A DNA stretch of 64,000 bases from Pseudomonas fluorescens (lineage in GTDB: Bacteria; Pseudomonadota; Gammaproteobacteria; Pseudomonadales; Pseudomonadaceae): positions 411,220 through 475,219 of the forward strand of contig NZ_JSAK01000008.1 of the NCBI RefSeq assembly GCF_000802965.1. Direction: 5' to 3'. Below are positions 58,497 through 64,000 of this stretch, in pieces; the first letter of the stretch is position 1; each line of letters opens with the position of its first letter. The notes beneath the pieces were generated by a model, which was given only the letters and a program-made list of their open reading frames with translations, was not told where the DNA came from and ran no database searches. Both the position numbers and the translations under genes were made by a program.

Positions 58497-59171
58497 CTAC
58501 ATCCACCCATACTCGGCCATCGACAACGGATCGCCGTCGCCGATGATGAAATGGTCGAGCACCCGCACATCGATCAGCTCCAGTGCCTTTTGCAGACGCT
58601 TGGTCAGCACCCTGTCAGCTTGACTGGGATCGGTGTTGCCCGACGGGTGGTTATGGCAGAGGATCAGCGCCGCCGCGTTATGCGCCAGCGCACGCTTGAC
58701 CACCTCCCGTGGATGCACGCTGGTGTTGTCGATAGAGCCACGAAACAGCGCCTCGAAAGTCAGCACCTGATGCCTGGAGTCCAGAAACAGGCAGCCGAAC
58801 ACCTCATGAGGCTCGTGGCGCAGCATCGATTTCAGGTACTCACGAACCGCGTGCGGGTTTTCCAATGTCGGTTTTTGGCGAGCCCGCTCCGCCAAATGCC
58901 GACGACTCATTTCCTGCGCCGCCTGCAATTGCGCGAATTTCGCGGGCCCAAGCCCCAAATGCCCGCTGAAGGTGGCCTGATCAGCCTCGAGTAATGAGCG
59001 CAGGCTGCCAAACTGGCTCAGCAGATGACGCGCCAGATCCACTGCGCTTTTGCCGGATACGCCGGTTCGTAAAAAAATCGCCAGTAACTCGGCGTCCGAA
59101 AGACTCGCCGCCCCCAGCGTCAGTAACCTCTCCCGCGGCCGCTCCGCCGCCGGCCAATCGCGAATACTCAT
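58497..59171 (-). CDS. radC: RadC, JAMM-domain protein
   Basis: Putative DNA-related protein with a JAB1/MPN metalloprotease-like domain. It has 224 residues. The N-terminal helix-hairpin-helix (1-100: [33 protein letters not shown]) is of the UPF0758 type. The JAMM motif is [19 protein letters not shown] near residue 170. The role in repair is not firmly established and is not needed in E. coli. Divergent from coaBC, as in E. coli. The start is [12 protein letters not shown] with AGGTGC before the ATG. Confidence 0.94.
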   Translation of the reverse strand: MSIRDWPAAERPRERLLTLGAASLSDAELLAIFLRTGVSGKSAVDLARHLLSQFGSLRSLLEADQATFSGHLGLGPAKFAQLQAAQEMSRRHLAERARQKPTLENPHAVREYLKSMLRHEPHEVFGCLFLDSRHQVLTFEALFRGSIDNTSVHPREVVKRALAHNAAALILCHNHPSGNTDPSQADRVLTKRLQKALELIDVRVLDHFIIGDGDPLSMAEYGWM

Positions 59172-59305
59172 AGCACCTCCCTGTCTGTGGGCGCCGCTGT
59201 TCCGTAGCGGTCGCTGTGATATCGTAGCCCATCTTTTTTGCGAGCGATTTCACTCCTGGGGAGGGGGTTTCGCACGCAGTCATCAACGAATTGAAAGGCA
59301 GGCCT

Positions 59306-60514
59306 ATGCAGCGGCTGTATCGGAAACGCATTGTTCTGGGCGTCGGCGGCGGCATTGCTGCCTACAAGAGCGCCGACCTGGTTCGCCGCCTGATGGACCA
59401 GGGCGCCGAAGTACGCGTGGTCATGACCCGTGGCGGCGCCGAGTTCATCACCCCGCTGACCATGCAGGCCCTGTCCGGGCACCCTGTGCACCTGGATTTG
59501 CTGGACCCGGCGGCCGAAGCCGCGATGGGCCACATCGAACTGGCGAAATGGGCCGATCTGGTACTGATCGCCCCCGCCACCGCGGACCTGATCGCCCGCC
59601 TGGCCCAAGGCATCGCCGATGACCTGCTGACCACGCTGGTGCTGGCCACTGATGCGGTGGTCGCTGTCGCCCCGGCAATGAACCAGGCCATGTGGCGCGA
59701 CCCTGCGACCCAGGCCAACCTGCAGACCCTCGAAAGCCGTGAGATCAAGGTCTTCGGCCCGGCCTCCGGCAGCCAGGCCTGCGGCGATGTGGGCCTTGGG
59801 CGCATGCTCGAAGCCACGGACCTCGCACTGCTCGCCGCCGACTGCTTCCAGCGTCAGGCGCTGACCGGCAAACACGTGGTGATTACCGCAGGCCCAACCC
59901 AGGAAAACATCGACCCGGTGCGCTACATCACCAACCACAGCTCCGGCAAAATGGGCTTCGCCCTGGCCGAGGCCGCGGTAGAAGCCGGCGCCCGGGTCAC
60001 CCTGATCAGTGGCCCCGTGCACCTGCCGACGCCGGATCGGGTCACGCGCATCGACGTGGTCAGCGCCCGCGACATGCTCGCCGCTTGTGAAGCCGCGATT
60101 CCGTGTGACATTTTCATCGCCTCGGCTGCGGTCGCGGATTACCGCCCGGAAGTTGTCGCCCCACAAAAACTCAAGAAAGACCCTACAAGCGGCGACGGTT
60201 TTGTCCTGCAAATGGTGCGCAACCCGGACATTCTGGCCAGCATCGCCACCCGTCCCGACCGTCCGTTCAGTGTCGGCTTCGCCGCCGAAACCGAACACCT
60301 GCTCGATTACGCTGCCCGCAAATTGAAAGACAAGAACCTCGATTTGATCGTCGCCAACGACGTCGCCAACCCGACCATTGGCTTCAACAGCGAAGAAAAC
60401 GCCTGCAGCGTGATCGACCGTGAGCTTCACGCCACACTTTTCGCCCAGACCAGCAAGAGCAAGATTGCTCGCCAGCTGATCACTTTTATCGCCGAACGTC
60501 TGAACCAGGTTTAA
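59306..60514 (+). CDS. coaBC: Phosphopantothenoylcysteine decarboxylase / phosphopantothenate-cysteine ligase
   Basis: Bifunctional coenzyme A enzyme, 402 residues. ATG at 59306 chosen; the in-frame TTG at 59291 has no site. CoaC part (1-190): [42 protein letters not shown] with the catalytic His, and [22 protein letters not shown] holds the Cys. CoaB part (190-402): [40 protein letters not shown] and GFAAETEH. Next to dut in a tight run; five bases to its start. Identity is certain. Confidence 0.98.
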   Translation: MQRLYRKRIVLGVGGGIAAYKSADLVRRLMDQGAEVRVVMTRGGAEFITPLTMQALSGHPVHLDLLDPAAEAAMGHIELAKWADLVLIAPATADLIARLAQGIADDLLTTLVLATDAVVAVAPAMNQAMWRDPATQANLQTLESREIKVFGPASGSQACGDVGLGRMLEATDLALLAADCFQRQALTGKHVVITAGPTQENIDPVRYITNHSSGKMGFALAEAAVEAGARVTLISGPVHLPTPDRVTRIDVVSARDMLAACEAAIPCDIFIASAAVADYRPEVVAPQKLKKDPTSGDGFVLQMVRNPDILASIATRPDRPFSVGFAAETEHLLDYAARKLKDKNLDLIVANDVANPTIGFNSEENACSVIDRELHATLFAQTSKSKIARQLITFIAERLNQV

Positions 60515-60519
60515 TTTAC

Positions 60520-60975
60520 ATGCACGCTTTGCAAGCCAAGATCCTCGACCCCCGCATCGGTACCGAATTTCCGCTGCCGCAATACGCCACGCCAGGCTCC
60601 GCCGGCCTCGACCTGCGCGCCATGCTGGAGCAGGACACCGTGATCAAGCCGGGTGAAACCGTGCTGATCCCTACCGGCCTGTCGGTCTACATTGGCGACC
60701 CGAACCTCGCTGCGCTGATCCTGCCGCGCTCGGGCATGGGCCATAAGCACGGCATCGTTCTCGGCAACCTCGTTGGCCTGATCGACTCCGATTACCAGGG
60801 GCCATTGATGGTCTCCTGCTGGAACCGCGGCCAGACCGAATTCACCATGCCGGTCGGCGAGCGCCTGGCGCAACTGGTGCTGGTGCCAGTGGTGCAGGCT
60901 CACTTCGAAATGGTTGAAGAGTTTGTGGAAACCGAGCGCGGCACGGGCGGTTTCGGCCATACCGGTACTCGATGA
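60520..60975 (+). CDS. dut: dUTP diphosphatase
   Basis: Cleaves dUTP to dUMP. It has 151 residues with the five dUTPase motifs: [61 protein letters not shown] and the C-terminal arm [12 protein letters not shown]. It follows coaBC with five bases between, a conserved pairing (dfp-dut). Trimer-forming family. Identity is certain. Confidence 0.98.
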   Translation: MHALQAKILDPRIGTEFPLPQYATPGSAGLDLRAMLEQDTVIKPGETVLIPTGLSVYIGDPNLAALILPRSGMGHKHGIVLGNLVGLIDSDYQGPLMVSCWNRGQTEFTMPVGERLAQLVLVPVVQAHFEMVEEFVETERGTGGFGHTGTR

Positions 60976-60992
60976 TCCGATGGAGATTCAAT

Positions 60993-61085
60993 GTGGCGAG
61001 GGAGCTTGCTCCCGCTGGGCTGTGAAGCGGCCCCAATAATTTTGTGAGCGCTTCGCGCTCAAGCGGGAGCAAGCTCCCTCGCCAC
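60993..61085. repeat. REP/BIME inverted repeat, family A
   Basis: 24-base perfect arms GTGGCGAGGGAGCTTGCTCC (60993-61016) and the complement (61062-61085), with a second inner hairpin GTGAGCGCTTCGCGCTCA. It separates dut from algC on the same strand, so may control read-through. Confidence 0.9.
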
Positions 61086-61246
61086 AAAATCGAGGCATTG
61101 ACCGGTGAGAATGCCGCTGACATTGCTGGGATGGCCTTTTCGCACCACGAACTCTCTGCGGAAAACGCCGTCATACCCTTCAGTTTGAGCCTGCCGAGTC
61201 ACTCGCAGGCAGGTCCAGCCACATTCGAGATGGAGTATTCCCCCAG

Positions 61247-62644
61247 ATGAGCACCCCGGCCAAAATTGCCCCCAAGTTCCCCGACAGCATTTTCCGCGCC
61301 TACGACATTCGCGGCACCGTCCCGGAATTTCTGAACGCAGAAACGGCCTACTGGCTCGGTCGCGCCATTGGTGCCCAAAGTCTGGCCCAGGATGAGCCGA
61401 ACGTCTCCGTTGGCCGTGACGGGCGCCTGTCCGGCCCGGAGCTGGTGGAACAACTGATTCAGGGCCTGGCCGACAGCGGCTGCCACGTCAGCGACGTTGG
61501 CCTGGTGCCGACTCCTGCGCTGTATTACGCCGCCAACATCCTGGCCGGCAAATCCGGCGTGATGCTGACCGGCAGCCACAACCCGTCGAACTACAACGGT
61601 TTCAAAATTGTGATCGCCGGCGACACCCTGGCCAACGAACAGATCCAGGCCCTGCATGACCGCCTCAAGACCAACAACCTGAGCCGCGGCGAAGGCAGCA
61701 TCACCAAAGTCGAAATCCTCGACCGCTACAGCACCGAAATCGTCCAGGACATCAAGCTGGCCCGACGCCTGAAAGTGGTCGTGGACTGCGGCAACGGCGC
61801 GGCCGGCGTCATCGCCCCGCAACTGATCGAAGCGCTGAACTGCGAAGTCATCCCGCTGTTCTGCGAAGTCGACGGCAATTTCCCGAACCACCACCCGGAT
61901 CCGGGCAAGCCTGAAAACCTTGTAGACCTGATCGCCAAGGTCAAGGAAACCAACGCGGATATCGGCCTGGCCTTCGACGGCGACGGCGATCGCGTGGGCG
62001 TGGTGACCAACACCGGCAGCATCGTCTTCCCGGACCGTCTGCTGATGCTGTTCGCCCGCGATGTCGTGGCGCGCAACCCGAATGCGGAAATCATCTTCGA
62101 CGTCAAATGCACCCGCCGCCTGATCCCGCTGATCAAGGAATACGGTGGTCGTCCGCTAATGTGGAAGACTGGTCATTCGTTGATCAAAAAGAAGATGAAA
62201 CAATCCGGCGCCCTGTTGGCCGGCGAAATGAGCGGGCACATCTTCTTCAAGGAACGCTGGTTCGGTTTCGACGACGGCATTTACAGCGCCGCGCGGTTAC
62301 TGGAGATCCTCAGCAAGGAAAAATCCTCGGCCGAAGAGCTGTTCGCGACCTTCCCGAACGATATTTCTACGCCGGAAATCAATATCCATGTGACCGAAGA
62401 GAGCAAATTCAGCATCATTGATGCACTGCACGACGCGAAATGGGGCGAAGGCGCTGACCTGACCACCATCGACGGCGTGCGAGTCGACTATGCCAAAGGC
62501 TGGGGCCTGGTTCGCGCCTCCAACACCACACCGGTGCTGGTACTGCGTTTCGAGGCCGATGACGAGGCTGAATTGCAGCGCATCAAGGACGTTTTCCACG
62601 CCCAGTTGAAGCGTGTTGCACCTGATCTCCAACTACCGTTTTGA
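61247..62644 (+). CDS. algC: AlgC, phosphomannomutase/phosphoglucomutase
   Basis: Interconverts mannose and glucose 1- and 6-phosphates for alginate, LPS and rhamnolipids. It has 465 residues. The phosphoserine Ser110 is in GVMLTGSHNPSNYNGFK, two residues more than in P. aeruginosa. The metal loop DGDGDRVGVV is near 242 and the substrate loop GEMSGHIFFKERW near 325. The C-terminal phosphate-binding site is RASNTTPVLVLRFEA. This form lacks the long N-terminal fusion sometimes annotated in pseudomonads. Upstream gap (61086-61246) has no obvious algU site. Confidence 0.97.
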   Translation: MSTPAKIAPKFPDSIFRAYDIRGTVPEFLNAETAYWLGRAIGAQSLAQDEPNVSVGRDGRLSGPELVEQLIQGLADSGCHVSDVGLVPTPALYYAANILAGKSGVMLTGSHNPSNYNGFKIVIAGDTLANEQIQALHDRLKTNNLSRGEGSITKVEILDRYSTEIVQDIKLARRLKVVVDCGNGAAGVIAPQLIEALNCEVIPLFCEVDGNFPNHHPDPGKPENLVDLIAKVKETNADIGLAFDGDGDRVGVVTNTGSIVFPDRLLMLFARDVVARNPNAEIIFDVKCTRRLIPLIKEYGGRPLMWKTGHSLIKKKMKQSGALLAGEMSGHIFFKERWFGFDDGIYSAARLLEILSKEKSSAEELFATFPNDISTPEINIHVTEESKFSIIDALHDAKWGEGADLTTIDGVRVDYAKGWGLVRASNTTPVLVLRFEADDEAELQRIKDVFHAQLKRVAPDLQLPF

Positions 62645-62668
62645 TTCATTGAAGCACCGGAGCCCTGA

Positions 62669-63574
<906 letters not shown>

Positions 63575-63590
63575 GCGATAGCGCAAACAA

Positions 63591-63630
63591 AAAAGACCCC
63601 GCTCGGCCAGGCTGAGCGGGGTCTTTTTTT
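63591..63630 (+). terminator. argB terminator
   Basis: AAAAGACCCCGCTC (63591-63604) pairs with GAGCGGGGTCTTTT (63614-63627) and a T run follows. It lies 16 bases past the argB stop. Confidence 0.85.
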
Positions 63631-63638
63631 GCCTGCAA

Positions 63639-63730
63639 TCCCTGTAGGAGCTGCCGCAAGCTGCAATCTTTTGACTTTGGTTTTTCAAGAACAAGATCAA
63701 AAGATCGCAGCCTCCGGCAGCTCCTACAAC
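63639..63730. repeat. REP inverted repeat, family B, with a downstream half copy
   Basis: CCCTGTAGGAGCTGCCGCAA at 63639 pairs with its complement ending about 63729, several mismatches. A single arm of the same family (CTGTAGGAGCTGACGAAGCC) follows at 63756-63788 without a partner. Confidence 0.8.
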
Positions 63731-63891
63731 AGCAGAATTTCGGATGTGAGAAAGATCTGTAGGAGCTGACGAAGCCGGCGATCTTTTTTATGCGCGCAGG
63801 AAATGTCTGACTTGTTGTAGCGAAACGTCCGACATCCCGCCAGCATAAGTCCGCATAGGATCTTCCCCTGTATCCACAGGAGAATGACCTC

Positions 63892-64000
63892 ATGCAAAAA
63901 AACTACGTTCCTTACGGCAGCGATGTTTCCTCAGGTACCTTTGAATGCGTGGACTGCGGACATCAGTATTCGAACCAGGCAAAAACCTCGATCCCGCCGT
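63892..64000 (+). CDS. Small zinc-ribbon-like protein (partial, 3' end beyond the window)
   Basis: The window holds 36 residues, MQKNYVPYGSDVSSGTFECV and beyond, ending SNQAKTSIPP. FECVDCGHQYS has a C-x2-C pair like a zinc ribbon; a second pair would lie beyond the edge. AGGAGA stands eight bases before the ATG. The product is short or of unknown length; function cannot be stated. Confidence 0.6.
   Translation, partial: MQKNYVPYGSDVSSGTFECVDCGHQYSNQAKTSIPP

Larger units (their letters stand above)
63575..63891. other. Gap after argB
   Basis: 317 bases with the argB terminator, a family B REP, a decayed half-repeat (63756-63788) and a TCCGACA motif (about 63822-63833) ahead of the final gene. 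No other gene seen. Confidence 0.7.

Noticed and set aside
59291-59305. TTG start adding five residues to CoaBC
   Set aside because: No ribosome site for it; ATG at 59306 gives the usual 402-residue length.

Overview
The window is a GC-rich, densely packed piece of a Pseudomonas chromosome, most likely from the P. fluorescens group. The protein sequences are typically pseudomonad (AlgP, AlgQ, AlgR, AlgC, SutA, PauR, DadAX). The gene order follows, as I recall it, the PA5252-PA5323 block of P. aeruginosa PAO1 with a few local differences. Intergenic gaps carry many REP/BIME-type inverted repeats of four families that are typical of fluorescent pseudomonads. I see no rRNA, tRNA, insertion sequence, prophage, CRISPR array or plasmid feature. 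This is core genome, not an island.

Layout. 1-5.4 kb: an ABC-F ATPase cut by the window edge, a small TIGR02444-type gene, then algP, an FKBP isomerase, algQ (rsd) and dsbB. 5.7-10.8 kb: a minus-strand haem block hemC-hemD-hemX-hemY with algR upstream. 11.3-18.6 kb: argH, two tandem glutathione transferases, two small conserved genes, class I adenylate cyclase cyaA and rnk. 18.8-24.4 kb: DUF1289 gene and cyaY on the minus strand, divergent from lptM-lysA-dapF-DUF484-xerC-HAD hydrolase. 24.5-29.7 kb: sutA, yjbQ, amtB-glnK, ubiK, comM. 29.8-39.3 kb: a chemoreceptor, a LysR regulator, a MATE exporter, a GGDEF/EAL protein, rep helicase and xpt. 39.3-54.6 kb: acyl-CoA hydrolase/transferase, cytochrome c5, pauR, dadA-ridA-dadX with divergent lrp, a FAD oxidoreductase of the PuuB/PauB type, a MocR regulator, a phospholipase D-like lipoprotein, an MFS transporter and kauB. 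54.8-64 kb: a cupin gene, two I78-inhibitor-like genes, rpmB-rpmG, a DppA-like binding protein, radC, coaBC-dut, algC, argB and the start of a zinc-ribbon-like gene.

How the genes work together. Three themes stand out. The first is alginate and envelope regulation (algP, algQ, algR, algC). The second is housekeeping biosynthesis: haem, arginine, lysine/diaminopimelate, coenzyme A and dUTP control. The third is nitrogen, amino-acid and polyamine use. In that theme GlnK/AmtB sense and import ammonium, Lrp with DadA/DadX/RidA handles alanine, and PauR, a PauB-like oxidase and KauB belong to polyamine degradation, whose transaminase step makes the alanine that DadX and DadA recycle.

I found no convincing undescribed multi-gene system. 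The points most worth a second look are the absence of the algZ/fimS kinase gene beside algR, a terminator-like hairpin in the short rnk leader, a stem-loop in the rpmB leader, a tandem pair of I78-like inhibitor genes of which one lacks a signal peptide, a recurring TCCGACA-containing motif in gaps, and composite REP elements that share an inner palindrome.
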